Origin: Phoronis australis
Lineage: Eukaryota > Phoronida > Phoronidae
Length of the DNA: 64,000 bases
Assembly: GCA_002633005.1 (NCBI GenBank)
Contig: NMRA01000135.1
Span: 803,681 to 867,680, forward strand
Reading direction: 5' to 3'
A program made the translations under genes and the position numbers. Shown piece by piece: positions 1-17,755 of this stretch. The notes under the pieces were generated by a model, which worked only from the letters and a program-made list of their open reading frames with translations, searched no databases and was not told the DNA's origin. Within the stretch, counting starts at the first letter, position 1, and each line of letters begins with the position of its first letter.

Positions 1-345
1 AGTTGCTATGAATGTTTTTGATAAGTTTAATTTTAGAGAGGTGAAAATCACCCCTGTAAATGTTACTGCAATTCAAAGTAGTTGAGTCTACGCTCGTAAA
101 CAGGAATAGGAAGTGAAATCGCCTAAGCGTAGCCAACAGCAGATACCTAATAGCTTGGTGGCCATCCTTACGTCAGTCTATAGATGGAGTTGTGAACACT
201 CGTGTGTTATTTGATGAGATAAGTCATGAGTCTACCAAATAATCATAATAAAATAACAGCAAAAGTAAAAAACTATTAACCACACCTTGTGAGAGCGACA
301 AAATGTGCAGAGCGCATCAATCACACACATTTTCCCATACGAAAA

Positions 346-502
346 TATTCAATAGGATCCTATAGGAATTCCTATAGGAATCCTATAAGATTTCCTATAG
401 GAATCCTATAGGATTTCCTACAAAAATCCTAAAGGAAATCGTATAGGAATTCTATAGGATTTCCTATAGGAATCCAATAAAAAATCCTATTGGAATTTTT
501 CG
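346..502. repeat. Palindromic CCTATAGGAAT satellite
   Basis: The unit CCTATAGGAATT and its variants recur about a dozen times in both orientations over roughly 150 bp, with ATAGGATTTCC as the partner strand. The unit is itself nearly palindromic, so the array could form cruciforms. No coding potential is seen, and DNA on either side looks unrelated. Confidence 0.85.
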
Positions 503-957
503 TAAGGGATCGCCCGGGTGACAATACACACGATCGAACGGCACATATTGTCCAACTCGGCATACATCATCGCTCGGGCGACAATGCGAGCTGAGAGCGA
601 CAATATGTGTTTCAACTGCCTCGGGTTCAGACCAGATACGTACATACCTTCAGGCACCAATAAAGATGGGAGGCCGCCTAACGCTACGTTCGAACTGAAT
701 ACATAATGTGGCATTTCGCTAACCATGCATATTGAGGACTGGATACCTATCAGAACAAGAGTGTCTGCCATACTGTAAAATCTTTCATATTTTTGGTTGG
801 TGGTAACCCGCATATATGAATATAGTAAGTAACCAAGATACTGACTTGGACAGTTATCATATTTTTTATGTCAAAATAATTTTTCCTTAGGATTCCAACA
901 ATTTCACAGGTTCAAAAACAACATTATACAATGTCAAATCTACACAAGAAATGAACA
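503..957. other. Intergenic, no gene recognised
   Basis: Short open frames occur on both strands but none resembles a known protein. A diverged internal repeat around 505-615 (CGCCCGGGTGACAATAC and CGCTCGGGCGACAATGC) probably causes them. I see no exon-like signals. Confidence 0.5.
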
Positions 958-1860
958 CTACAGTTCTGGCACTATGAGTAGTGTTGGAGGTATTGGTGGT
1001 GCTGGATGTGGTGACAGTAATGACGATGATAGCGGTGGTGACGGTAGTACATTGTAAGGGTTAAGATGGACTTGATAATGGCACTGATGATGATGAAGAT
1101 AGTAGTAGAGTGGTGCCGATGATGGTTGTAATGATGATGTTGTGATGATAGTGATGGTTATCATGACAGGGATGATAGTGATGGTGGCGATGATGGTGGT
1201 AATGATGGTGATGATGATGGTGGTGGTGATGGTAACGATAGTGAAGGTTGTGGTAGTGATGATGGTAATGATGATGATAGTGATGGTAATGATGTGATGA
1301 TAATGATGGTTATGGTAGTGTTGTGGTAGTGAACACAGGGATGATGTAGGTGGTGATGAAGTGATGACGTTGTGATGGTACGTGTAACGGTGAAAAAGAT
1401 GATGGTGGTGGTGGTGAAGGTGGTGATGGTTATGATGATGGTGGTGGTGGTGGCTGTAGTGGTGGNNNNNNNNNNNNNNNNNNNNNNNNNNNNNNNNNTG
1501 GTGGTGATGATGGTGATGATGATGACGATGGCGGTGATATTGGCAAGGATAATGATAATCATTGTGGTAAATATAATGGTGGTGGTGGCAGAGATGGGTG
1601 TGGTGGTGATGGTAATGGTGGTGGCGATGGTAATGGTGGTGGTGGTGATGGTAGAAATGCTGATAACTGTGGTGGTGATATCGGTAGTGATAATAGTGGT
1701 GGTGATAGCAGTAATTACAATGGTGGTTGTGATGGAGATGGAAGAGGTATTGGTGGCAATGGTGTTGGTAGTGGTGGGGCACACTTGACCGCAATGGTAG
1801 CAACAGTTGTGATGGTGGTGGAAATGGTGATAGAGTTAATAGTGGCTGCAGCTGGAATAT
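958..1860. repeat. GGT/GAT trinucleotide-rich low-complexity tract with assembly gap
   Basis: About 900 bp of GGTGAT, GATGGT and GTGGTG variants, interrupted by a run of N at 1466-1498. Read on the minus strand it gives a long open frame that is almost pure histidine, threonine and isoleucine. That is a by-product of the repeat rather than a protein. It lies just 3' of the DDB2 stop codon. Confidence 0.9.
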
Positions 1861-1953
1861 TACAAACAAAACAGACAAAAGTAAAGACTGGTAACATGGT
1901 AGCCATCCTATAACGCTACTCTCCTCTATCTCATTCTATGTCCAACATCAAGC

Positions 1954-4900
1954 CTAGTGCTTTCCACTCAGTTTCATGGAAGTCTTTGTCTGCGAGTGAT
2001 CATCTTTCTTCTGCCCACGTCGTGTACCACCCCTTCTCCTCCTGCCCTCCATGTTTAACTCAAGCCCATCACTTTTCATGGCTTCCAACAGGTGTTTCTG
2101 TTTCTCTTCCACCACACTCCTCTTACACCAGGCAAGAATATGATAACCCATACCTGACACCAAACAGTCTCCTCGCGGGCTGAACTTATTGAGAGACACT
2201 ATGCCTGGAGTTGATGGGTCATCTAACTGACACACTATCTCTCCAGAGTCGGCACTGAATATATCAATGGTACGACCTTCTTTAGCACTTGAGTCCTTAT
2301 CTGGATAGCGACCAACGACTATGAGATCCACTAGAGGGTGCCATGTTGCCTACACAACAAATTAATATGAAATTCAATGTAGTTATTCAACATTGCACAC
2401 ATACAAGTTACAGTACATGAAAGATGCACTGAATTACACCAAACCTGAATCAGAGTACCATTTAAACAGCCAAGGAATTCAAGCTGGGTGTGGTAATTTG
2501 AGTCATCAAATATTTCTAACATGAATAACAGTTTTCAAAATTATCAGTCTGGAATTCTATTAAAATAGTGCACTACACATGCAAGTATCATTTCAGACCA
2601 ACAAAATTTCTAATAATTATATTTTTACTAGAAAATTGCATTTTACAATAATGTACAACAGTATTTTATCATTTCTTACCCACATTTTAAACAAGCAGTG
2701 TAAAATTTAATGCAATAAAATGCCATCAATTAAATTTTTATTTCTAAGATCTTTTAAGTAAACATGAACAGTGAAAGCCCAAAGTTTCTTGAAATATCAT
2801 TATTAATACTAACAGAACTCGAAAGAGATGAAAAACACACCACCATAAGTATCACTTAAGATATCCCCATTTTGTGTCTAGCTACCATAAATATCACTTA
2901 AAGTACCCCAATTTTGTGTCCGGCCAAGACCCATTTTGATGCTCTTTGTTCAGGGACGTCAATCAAACTCTTGCCAAAGAGCCAAACTCGTACAATGGCA
3001 GGGTCACTCTTCCCACTAACAACTCACTTCCCATTCACTGCAAGAAATTTTACCTCGCACAAAAAAAAAACTGAAATACACAATACACAAGTGCACTTAT
3101 CATGTACAATTTCTAATGCGCGATAAATATCGAGTACCGAGTAGTAAGGCTTCAGTACCATTTCTGTGGCACGCCTTACATGGCCCAAGGTCGCAGTTCG
3201 ACCACTAATACTTGATACTGCTATGCAAAACGTGGTGGTCCAAATTCATTGGCATCTTCAGTACACAAAGATGACACTGTTAATGCAACACTAACCTTAA
3301 TACTCGTAAGATGTTGGAACTGGCGATGTGGGTGACGTATTGTCCTCTCCAGTCGCCATTCTGGTCCTGCAAACAGACGCAGTTGGTCATACTGGTCAGT
3401 TGTGAGCAGACGGATACCATCAGATGGACTGAAGTGTGCTGAAAGAGACAAAGCAACTTGTGTTTGGACTGTGACTAAGAAAATCAACTAATATAGTGAA
3501 TGAAGGAAGGTCGTATGAAGGGAGCACAGGCTGTCTGGACTACAATTAGTGCCGAAGATTTGTTCATATAAGCCAAGGGTGTATGTTCATAAAGTATCAG
3601 TTTAGGGATGAAAAATAAAAATTAATACAAATCTATGCTTGGTCGTATATTTCGAATATGATGAATATATGCTCAGGCGTATCAACACTGCGACCGACTT
3701 GCAAAGTGAAAACAAGAGCGTTGATATACAACATTGCTTATTTATGATTGTCCCCTAAGTACACGTAGGAGTTTATTTGTAGTCAATTTCACATGACACT
3801 GAGGAAATTTTAGGATTCAACAATGCATAGTTTACACCAAATATATGTTCTGGGAATACCTGTGGAAAATTTTCCTTATTTAAACCCACTACGCGAACCA
3901 TGACTGGGCATATCGGCAGATAACTCCGGTGAATGCAAATATTTTATCAAAACATATCCAGTGAGAACAAAATACTGAACAGCACAATGTCTTCATCTTG
4001 AAATTGAGGTATCTATTGAAATATGGGAAACTGAAGTTCTTAGCAATTATTTTTTGTGAAAATAAAAGACTTTACCATACACACAAAATTTTAACAGTTG
4101 TTGACGACACCCCACACCCATAACCATTTACACGTTTAAATGCCCCTGACATATTAAATGCTAACACTTATACAGTAGGGATTTGTAGTTCCTTATACCA
4201 ACCTGTCTTTGTAATCGTTCGCATTCAGTTAAAATGCAAGTAATATACAGCGTGAAAATTAAAAGAACACCCATTCTGACAGTGTTTTATATACCTCTCA
4301 CCCCGATAAGGCTTTAAATCAAAACATTTGAGAAGTTGTTAACTTGAACCGACAATCTAGGCAACCGTCCAGATCAATCTTTCAAAACTTAAGTATACAC
4401 CCATGTTCAGCTTAATATAATATAAACATACCACTGTTGACCGGTTTGTCATGCTCCAAAACACAGAGTGTACTGTTGCGATCCTTGACCATGCGGACAT
4501 CCCAAAGTTTAACAGTACGGTCGACCGAGGCAGTACAGAACAGAGAGGGCTCTATAAGACTGAACTCAACATGTGTTACTTTGCTCTTGTGCAGACGATG
4601 TTTCCAACCCTGGTAACAGTAATTCAATATGAAATTTTACTCATGAACAAACACTTAAATGTATCACCAGAAAACATAATTCCCAACAAAGTTGCCATGG
4701 CGATTGCTTTTAAATTAACCATTATAAATAACAATAGAAATGTTCATAAAAATCAAATTTTAATCAAAACAATTATAGTAGTGATCGAAAGACATCCATT
4801 TGTGACAAACTACTGCAACAAAACACAAGAGTCAGTATAATTAGCTGAATAGCTTTGTCTCCAATGGCAGTCGATATCCATGCTTATTTATTTCTTTACC

Positions 4901-7900
4901 AAACACAATTTCTATGCAGACTTAACAAGTAAGTAGTGGAACAGGTCCCCTTTTACACACTTCAAATTAATAGCAGAAAAACATTTCTATTTCAGTGAGA
5001 AAAAAGGTTTTGGTTTGGTTAACTGTATAAAAGCTGAAAGTTAAAACCATATTTACCCAGTCGACCAGCCTTTTTTATTTAGAAGTTCAATGTTTCTAAA
5101 CAGTTCATTTCATATTTTCACACATGCCCCATAGTGAGAACATTACTCACCTTCTCAGCTCTTGATGACACTATCTGAGTGTACCCCAAGTTGTCACCAG
5201 CGATCACCATGTCCTGTTTTCCTGATATATCAGCACCGCAATACCAATGTCTGGACAACAGAAAGAGGTTAGCAGTTATGAAGAACATGCATTAACAAGT
5301 CAGAATGACAAAATAGAGCGACCTCAGCAGAAGCAAAAGCACAGTAAAAAGGATACCATATGCGGCTTTGTCCTATTAACAGATATTAGAAACGATTTTC
5401 CCATCCAACTCCCTGGAACAAAATAATGCTCCATAACCTTCGACAACCTTCAAAAGTTTGGAGGAAAATTTGAGTACTTCTTTTAAATTCTGCAAATCCG
5501 GCAAGCATAAATTGGAGAAAGACCACCCACCAAGAATAACAATTCCCAATCTGTGGCATTAGAGAGTTTAAGTTTTTAGTTGAATCCTGCTCTTATCTGT
5601 CTAGATGATGCCAATGATGAATTAACAGACGACAGAATGAGGATTGGCTGAAATCACCAACACATGGTTTAGTATCCTTTTAACAAATATGTGAAGTAAA
5701 ATCAAAGCATTAGCTATTAATTTTGGCAATATTGAACCTTAACTTTAATTTGGCAAGTGCTCTTAAACACAATGTCTAATGGCACACGAGTCACTCAATC
5801 TACCAGTGATAAGAAAGCACAGGGGAATATATGTGTGGGCTATAAAGTGGCCCTTATGTCAGCACATGCAGGAAAAAGCAAACAATATACATTGAAGCAC
5901 TGATTGTAGATAAATAAATCTGTTTACAAGCAGAATGGCCAATGTGGAAATTCAACTGAACCATAAAGATTGACCTCAATATGCTTTTCCATTTGGTGGA
6001 GCTCATCATTACAAGAACAGATAGGATGTCCCCTCTCTCCTGTTTATGCACTCCAATACATAGAACATATATTTACTGTGAATTAACAACTGCATTTTAC
6101 ATAGAAAGAAACAAAAAATTGCATTTTGAAACCATAAAACATCTTGACAGAAGTTTGAAGAACAATGTGAACTGCTTGGCAACATAACTATTGTAAGTAT
6201 GACAGAGAGTTTTAACTCTTTGATAAATTATTAAGTGATTTGACGGAAATCTAAAAACAGATGAACTTACTCAACAAAGTTCTGAGTATCCAGCAACACT
6301 TGACTTTGTTTCCCACTTAAGTCGCGGAATTGCACCATGCCATTAGCGGAGGTGGTCATAAGCTTGCTGTGATCAGACGGTACAAACTTCATGGAGTTGA
6401 TCTGGTCCCCAACACCTCCCTAGCAAAGAACAATTATTACACAATACGTAACAGCTCTTTAAGTCATTCAGATACCACGTACATCTTTAGAGATCTAAGT
6501 TTAGTCCTGCATATTTGGTTGTAGAGGATTTGTACAGACTTTGCACTGTGGATGGGTGTATGTCAAGCTAGATTTATTCTCATTTGAAGTTGGTGACCAT
6601 TATTTGACCTAATTACCATTATAGTACAACCTTTAACAGCATTGGAATCGAGATTAACCATTAATCTCTGATACGGTAATTATTCACCTATTCAGCACAC
6701 AATATGGTCGACAAGTGAAGCTTGATTTTCAGAAATTTTACAAAAGAAATAAAGATTAAAATGTCTTAGTTTATAGTTTATTACTAGCTTTGTTCGTTTT
6801 GTGTAGATGCTATGAAACAACACAACAGTTTTCCTTATGAACAGCTAAGTACTCAGCTTTTGAGATGTAGAGAATTAGAACAATTTTGGGAATTACTGTG
6901 CAAAATGAATGAAGAGTTACCATACATGCAAATCTTACGAGCCAAAATGCACCAGTTAAGCAGTTCAAAAAATTATTACACATCAAATCTTGCTTCACTA
7001 TAAAATTGTACCCCTGGAAGTATCACGTCCTGGTTGATTTGGTCAATGTTCCACAGAATAATCTCTCCAAACTTGGAGGCCACAGCTACTGTGGTTGGTG
7101 AGACCGGGTGCCAGTCGATAGCTTGGACACGCCTCTGGAATGGACTGGCAGTACGGTACAAAGACAGACCTTTGACCATTTCAATTACTGGCTGACTGGT
7201 GACCTGAAAACAGAGCAAAACATTCAAAACCAATGCAGACTGGCAGCAAGAATGATACAAAATGAAAGATCAAGTTGGTGTGTGTGTGCAAGAATTGTGG
7301 GATACATTTTACTTTCACAAAGTTACACGGACATCAAGGACTTGGCCTACTTCTCAACACCTTGTACTTTGTTAAGATTTGTATAAGAACTAAGAAAGCC
7401 ATGAATCTTTGATAACATTAAGTTCCTTTAGTGTGGAGTGGAACAATTACAGCTTTAGCAATGATCTCACTACAATATAACATTGCCTGAAATTTAATTC
7501 TGTGCTATTGACGTGTGAATCGTGATGCCACACAAAAGATGGTAGTAACTCTTAACAATGTCCTAACTGGATGTGGAAACTGCTTCTGTCTGCATAGAGA
7601 TATATTTATGTGAAATTGATGAGACAATGCCGTGTAAAGAAACAACAAGATAAAGCTGGAGATTAGGAGTTAAAAATGCTTTGAGTATGGTGAAGTTGAA
7701 TGCTGTCTAGTGGCAATTATGGTGTAATTTCAATGTGACAAGTGCAAAGGGTACAGTAAACAGCAAAATCCAGACACTTGCAAGTGCTCACGCAAACATT
7801 TCTGTGTTGCCATAGCAATGCAATCCCGTAGCAGAGTAGGAACATTTCCTAAGTCACAACATACATGCTTATCATTGTCAATTTAATATCGGAAAATAAT

Positions 7901-8901
7901 CTCTGGATCGCATTATTCGACGTATAATTATCATTTTGAGTGGGTGATTTGTCACACAATGTTCCATTAAGTCCCAACAAGACTACAACGGAGTCAGCAA
8001 GTTGCGCCTAACTGTACACCTGCGTTGTTTGACAACTTGATTCCCCCTTGTGTTGGCTAGTGCCGTACAATTGTGTTCTAGAAATAATGAGCTGGCTTCG
8101 TAACAACACTGTAGTAAAATCTTGCCTATTTTCAAAAACCATATGCCATATGTGCCTTTTTCATTTTTCAAAGGCTGCTAACATTGTTGTGAATGCCCAC
8201 AAATTCCTGAATTTTGTCTGGTGGTAGCTGTGATACAAAACTTTAACTTGGAAAAACATTAAATCTGGTGTTAGGTGTGTTTCACGGAAAAATGGCAATA
8301 TAAATTTCACTGATCGGCCATATTGTGTCCTAAATTGATAAGATTTTACCCTATACACACTGGTTTAACAGACACTGGATACACAAGTGGAACTTGAAGG
8401 TATACACACCGTTCTATTCCTAATTCCGCCACAAGTTCTGCCCAGATATAGCTGATGAAGAATGCTCTGGGCGAGAGGTTTACGCTCACCATACTGACGT
8501 ACAATATGAATACGAGGAGAACACGCTTGGGAGGCAAAGTTCACTTGGAAGTCCTTTGTTAACCTGGAGGTCACAGATGGTTGATTTTCAATGTCTTCTA
8601 TCTGTCTTAGAGCAACATCAGTTGGCAGATTCTCGCAAGAGCTTTTTGTTGGTTCGTTTTTCTCTTTGTGTGCTTTTGTTGTCGCTGCAAAATTTCCATT
8701 TGATCTGTTCTTACGATTTGTAATTTGGCTGCCTTCCTGAGTTCTTGAATCCACTTTAGTCCTCGGTGACTGTCTCCGCACATCCTGTGAGAACGGATCA
8801 GTACCAGAGTTTCTGTATGTTTGTTCACCGCGCTTAACTTTGCTATCAGTTGTAACATCACTGGTGACTTCCGATGGCTTCTGTCTTTTCCTTCTGGTCA
8901 T
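1954..8901 (-). CDS. DDB2: DNA damage-binding protein 2 (DDB2/XPE), seven coding exons
   Basis: DDB2 is the WD40 lesion-recognition subunit of the nuclear UV-DDB complex. It recruits CUL4-DDB1 to chromatin and starts global genome nucleotide excision repair. Coding exons in transcript order are 8901-8410, 7203-7012, 6419-6271, 5250-5151, 4609-4432, 3438-3296 and 2349-1954. Phases agree throughout and give 549 aa against 427 in human. Residues 1 to about 165 (exon 1) are basic and poorly conserved, ending in the LGR segment found before the propeller. Recognisable blocks are RTASPF (exon 2), the DDB1-binding WDxR box as VKLWDVR (exon 5) and the lesion-probing hairpin as HPHRQFQHLTSIK, with the Phe-Gln-His triplet intact (exon 6). 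The last exon has IVVGRYPD and MGYHILAW, then a basic tail. Exon 1 ends at ACG before GTGTGT; that donor is the least certain junction. ATG at 8901 is the first in frame, preceded by a possible acceptor TTTTAG, so a 5' noncoding exon is likely. Confidence 0.95.
2350..3295 (-). other. DDB2 last intron with a short tandem duplication
   Basis: AT-rich intron between DDB2 exons 6 and 7. A unit of about 45 bp containing ATCACTTAA and the segment CCCATTTTGTGTC/CCAATTTTGTGTC occurs twice in tandem at about 2843-2922. No other feature is seen. Confidence 0.6.
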
Positions 8902-9319
8902 TTTGTTGTTCAGCTAAAACACATTAAGACATGCATTAAATGAGAACTGCTGTTTTACACCTATGGTACACCCTCATCAACAAAGTTCAGCCTAACTGGC
9001 ATTCAAGAGACTGAGAAAATTGGTTCTACTTCAGGGACAACTATTTAGACAAGCTATTATCACAAATTGCAAAAGGAACATTTGTAGGGTCATGCGAAAC
9101 ATCTTTTTACTGAACTAGTAATGGAAAAGAAAGTAATATATGCAGCAAAACAAGGATATGCATTGACCAAATTTCATAAATGTTCTCAATAAAATCTCAA
9201 AAATGCTGAACCATTCCACTACCAGTACTGGTGGAACTGAAACTCAAATGTAGAGAAAGCGGAAGATACTTGCACAACCGCAATATGTGCGAACTAACTA
9301 ATTAACTGATAGACAGTGA

Positions 9320-9819
9320 CCACCGTCTCTAGCTGGCTCAGTAGAAGTGGTGAAAGAGCTTCATATGCTGGAAGCTTTTCATTGATTTATGCCTCACACT
9401 GATTAAAACATCAAAGTCACATTGTTATACCTACCTTTCGCGCATAAAGGGACACCTAATTCTTTCAAACTCGAACAAATCCGTACTCAAACTTTTCCTT
9501 CGGTCAATTGCCCAAATCGGCAACTAGACATTTTTAACACTGTGCATGTTCCTGGCAGGCGCAGTAAAAATAGGAGCGCGCGCAGTGTAAAAATGGCCAG
9601 TTGCCGATTTGGGCAACTGAACGAAGAACTGCTCAAAGAAAAACTTTGATTATAAGAGTATTTGTTTGAGTTTGAAGTAATTAGAGACATCAACGGCTAA
9701 GGTGTTCCTCTATGCGCAAAAGGTACTTATAAAAACGTGACTCTTACTCAGTGTGAGGCATAATTCCCCAAAAAGCTTACGGCGTACGAAGCTCCTACTG
9801 GGGCCAGTAAGACACGGTG
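9320..9819. mobile_element. Long-TIR (MULE-like) MITE, copy 1
   Basis: The two halves are inverted repeats of each other. Left end CACCGTCTCTAGCTGGC pairs with right end GCCAGTAAGACACGGTG, and the pairing continues inward through GAAGCTTTTC/AAAAGCTTACGG and ATGCCTCACACTG/CAGTGTGAGGCAT. The centre has TTGCCCAAATCGGCAACT against AGTTGCCGATTTGGGCAACT. An exact 11-bp direct repeat, TAGACAGTGAC, flanks it at 9309-9319 and 9820-9830. Long TIRs with a target duplication of about 9-11 bp suggest a Mutator-like MITE; that assignment is inference. No transposase frame is present. Confidence 0.75.
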
Positions 9820-9830
9820 TAGACAGTGAC

Positions 9831-10375
9831 CACCGTTTCTAGCTGACTCAGTAGAGACAGTGTAGCTCGATCCTCTAGGAGCTTCATATGCAGGAAGCTT
9901 TTCGTAGAATTATGCCACAAACTGACTAAAAGATCAAAATCACCTTGTTATAAATACCGTTTGCACATAGAGGGACACCTTAGGAGGCCATCGATGTCTT
10001 TAATTACTTCCAACTCGAACAAATACTTCATTGTCAAACTTTTTCTTCGACTAGAGGCAGTCCCTCGTTAAGTTTCCAAAATTGGTAACTCACACTGCGC
10101 ACACCAGGGGGTATGACAACATACCACCTGCCGCTGGGATTGGGAGTGTTAAAATGAACATTTTGGTTGGATTTAGGGAACTGAATGAAGGACTGCTTGA
10201 AGAAAAAGTTCGATAACAAGAGTTTGAGTAGACAGGAATTAAAGAAATCGATGGCCTCCTAATTAAGGCTGTCCCTCTATGCGCAAACAGTATTTATAAC
10301 AAGGCGACTTTGATGCTTTAGTCAATATGAGGCATAATTCTCCAAAGAGCTTCCGGCTTGTAAAGGTTATTATGA
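9831..10375. mobile_element. Long-TIR (MULE-like) MITE, copy 2
   Basis: Same family and orientation as the copy just before it, starting CACCGTTTCTAGCTGAC. Its arms pair through ATGCCACAAACTG/CAATATGAGGCAT, GGGACACCTTAGGAGGCC/GGCCTCCTAATTAAGG and AACAAATACTT/AGAGTTTGAGT. The centre has diverged from copy 1. The right boundary is uncertain. The two copies fill much of the space between the divergent DDB2 and TPI genes. Confidence 0.65.
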
Positions 10376-10923
10376 ACAAGCTAATGTAGAGAGTGTAGGA
10401 GCTACACCGACTCTGGCTTACACACTACACAGCGAGCAATACAATTTCACATAGGCAAACCAACTTCTTGCAGTTTTGCAAAACATCTAGAACGTACAAC
10501 TCGTCGATTTGGAATCAAGATCAGCAGTCAGAAACATGCACACGATCGCAATCCGTATCACCACATGTCACTGTCGGCCATAGCAGTTTACGTAAATAGA
10601 AATAACCTATTTAAAATTTGCGCGAAAATAGCGACATCTTCAGCCTAGAATTGTCAAAACGGTCAAAATTGTCATTCGGTTTTGTTTTTTACAAGATTGA
10701 ACTTCAGCCACTTTTTCGAGTATTTAATTAGTGCTAAATTATTATTGGTGTTGAATTACGTTGCGTAAAATTTGCAACTCAAATACGAAAGTTATTACTT
10801 GATGATATTTCACTCTTCATCGAATGACCTTGACTCTCGGTTGACATTTGTAACTTTCTGCCGGTTGCTGACAGTTTTGGTTTTGCGTTTTCTTTGGTGT
10901 GGTTCCTACAACACTCTTTCACT

Positions 10924-15234
<4,311 letters not shown>

Positions 15235-15810
15235 TGCCAGAGTTTACTATAGGTGGCGGTAGTGGTGCATGAGGTAGAGGTCTTGAGATTTCATCTGTTT
15301 GTGTTGTGATGAAATTGCAACAAATTTTCCTGCTTGCAGTCTGCAGTGTGATTGTCCCCAGAACAATTTTGTAGCGTGGCTGTTAGTTTGTTAGACATGT
15401 AATGATTTTTGTTTTTGTTTACTGTTGCACCAGTGCTCGATATTTGGATGTTGTTTTTTAAGTTTAGGGGATACCGAACACTCTTTTAACCTTTGATAGG
15501 TATTTAAAGGATTGCATGTTGACTTGAGAAATTAAAAATGCTTTGCTACCATTGTCAGTCCTCAAATGTTTGAAGCAAACTTCTAGTAAAGTGTCTTCAG
15601 TTGCATTGAGTTGAACTAATCTAAATTCATAGGGAAATATGACTCACTTCAAATCACAGGCTCCACAGCTCTTAGGGGATGCATGAATTTTTAAGCGGAA
15701 CTAGTGATGTTGAAATTGCTAAAACAAGGTTTAGTATCCTTTGATATCTTGGGAGTTGAATGGATGATAGTACTACTGGCTGGTGTCTGTTGAATTTTCT
15801 GGTAATGAAG

Positions 15811-15816
15811 AATAAA
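15811..15816 (+). terminator. Candidate TPI polyadenylation signal
   Basis: First AATAAA downstream of the TPI stop codon, 577 bp after it. A weaker ATTAAA occurs at 15531-15536. No cDNA is available to decide between them. Confidence 0.35.
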
Positions 15817-15834
15817 TATATCATTCTAGGGATG

Positions 15835-17426
15835 CAACCAAATTTTAATCCAATTTATGACTGGACGCCTGGTGAAAATATTCACCTTGCCTTGAATGTA
15901 ACGTTTCCAAGTCATTAGAGCTGAGGTGTTTTTGTTTAAAGAGTGTGCTCGGGGACGAGCGCAAAGTGTGCGCTACAAAAGTGCGAACTGGTGAAATTCA
16001 GGCGTTAATGAATTAGTGAGAATCATTCACAAACTTTATTGCACTATTTTACAGTGTCATTAGTCACATCTGTTAACTGTCATTTAAATGGCACATATCT
16101 CTTCACAGGGGTCAGCAAGCAACCACTTTCAATTTAATAACATCAGTCACAATACAAATAAATTAACACAAAATTGACACACACATTAAATTTGCAATCA
16201 CAGGTTAAAATGCAGAAGTTCAACAGGAGTGCCCTGTTACATAAAACAGTTTATTAGGAACTCCACAATGTTCCCTAAATTTTCTGGGCATTTGTGGACT
16301 TGGTGCAAGCACAGATTGTTCTTCTATTTTACAAGGATTGTTGGTCAAGTTTTAGCTTTGGCCATAGGAGACTGCACATTTAATTCTTAATATTATTGTA
16401 AATAAACGCTATCCTTTTCATGTAAGTGCCTTAATTTAGGATTAAGTGCTTATCTTTTTCAAATGGAATAAGCGCGCATATTGTTGGAAAATGTCGTAAA
16501 GTAGTAGAGGAGATCACCATGAAGATCAAGTGATGGAAAGGGAACTTGAATTTGTAAATCTAAAATGGGCTGGAAACGCAAGCATCATATGGCGGGGTGT
16601 CTATTGGGACTTTCGTGCAACGGGCCGCAGAGGGCCTTTTCAGCAAAAGATTTGCGTATGTTAGTGCTCTCCTTACCAGGGACGGAGTACCGCGTTATCC
16701 TTTAATTTACAACTTGCCTGTATATAATTGTGACACGACTCCCGTGAGAGAGAGATTCTTTAAGTTTTGTTAATACACCGCTTGGTGTTGTACAACTATT
16801 ATGCAAATATCATGATCTAAACAAACACCAATGCCGCACGACTGACGGCTGTTGATCTCAAACAGTTTACTCAAACTTTAGAAAATAACTGAAGCATTAG
16901 ACACAGAACTTCACCCTTCACTACTTTTGCCATTAAGGGTTGGGAATTGCACTACAGTCAGTTGATGGCACCAAAAACATTTGTGCTCAATAGTCGGATT
17001 TATGGTAGCCCGTGCACAACCAAAATGACTGCGCCATCAAGACAAATCGATGCTGCACACAAGCCGAAATGTGACAGCCCAGATACCCTGGTTTGAGAAT
17101 TGGTGTATTTAGGTTCGTTCGCATCTCGCTAGTCCAGGTTAGAGATGCGCTCCTGTGTCTCGCAAAACTCCAAGCGCGAATACAGCGCTGTTGGTGTAAG
17201 GATTGTATACATATTCCCGAATTCTCCTATTAATCTCTGCATAACAGATTTTCAGTAAAACGGTTAGGACACGTAGCGAGACTCAGGTATTTTATAAACT
17301 AGGTACCATATTGCACTCTCCAGGTGGCGACTGAGAAACGAGGCAAGATGTTGGAGAGGCTCTAAAAAGCTTGTCATTCATCTGACAAAACGACGCCGCC
17401 TGGTTGGGAGAAACGAAACCTGGCTA
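15835..17426. other. Intergenic between TPI and the next TIR element
   Basis: About 1.6 kb of mixed-composition DNA with no open frame of note and no exon-like segment that I recognise. TPI and the ureF-like gene converge on this region. Confidence 0.5.
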
Positions 17427-17755
17427 GGGGCGGATCGAGGATTTTGAGTTAGGAGGACTCCAGGGCATAGGAATAACCAGAATTTGGCCACATGCGCGCG
17501 TCCAGCCTAAAATGTAGGGATGCAGGGGTCTCGAATTTTTGGGTTCGTGGACCTTATTCCAAAAAAATATCCGTAAAGTAAACAGAGTTTGTTCAAGACA
17601 TGTGCATTGTGCATTCGCCCCCCGAGCCCCCTTGGGTGCACGCATACGTTAGTCAGCAATTCGCACCCCGGACTGCCAAATGGTATCAGCCTGAGGGCGA
17701 ATTTTAGGGGGCCATGGCCCCCTTGCCCCCACACCTCCTAAATCCGCCACTACTG
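17427..17755. mobile_element. hAT5-like MITE, copy A
   Basis: Family hallmark: one end reads GGGGCGGATCGAGGATTTTG, the other CCTAAATCCGCCACTACTG. Inside are CCAGCCTAAAATGTAGGGAT and ATTTTAGGGGGCCATGGCCC. The flanks share GCTA, a degraded target duplication. This is a long (329 bp) version. Short copies lack the AAATGTAGGG segment. Confidence 0.75.

Noticed and set aside
958-1878. 306-codon histidine-rich minus-strand frame
   Set aside because: It is a translation of a GGT/GAT trinucleotide repeat, interrupted by N, with no flanking gene structure.
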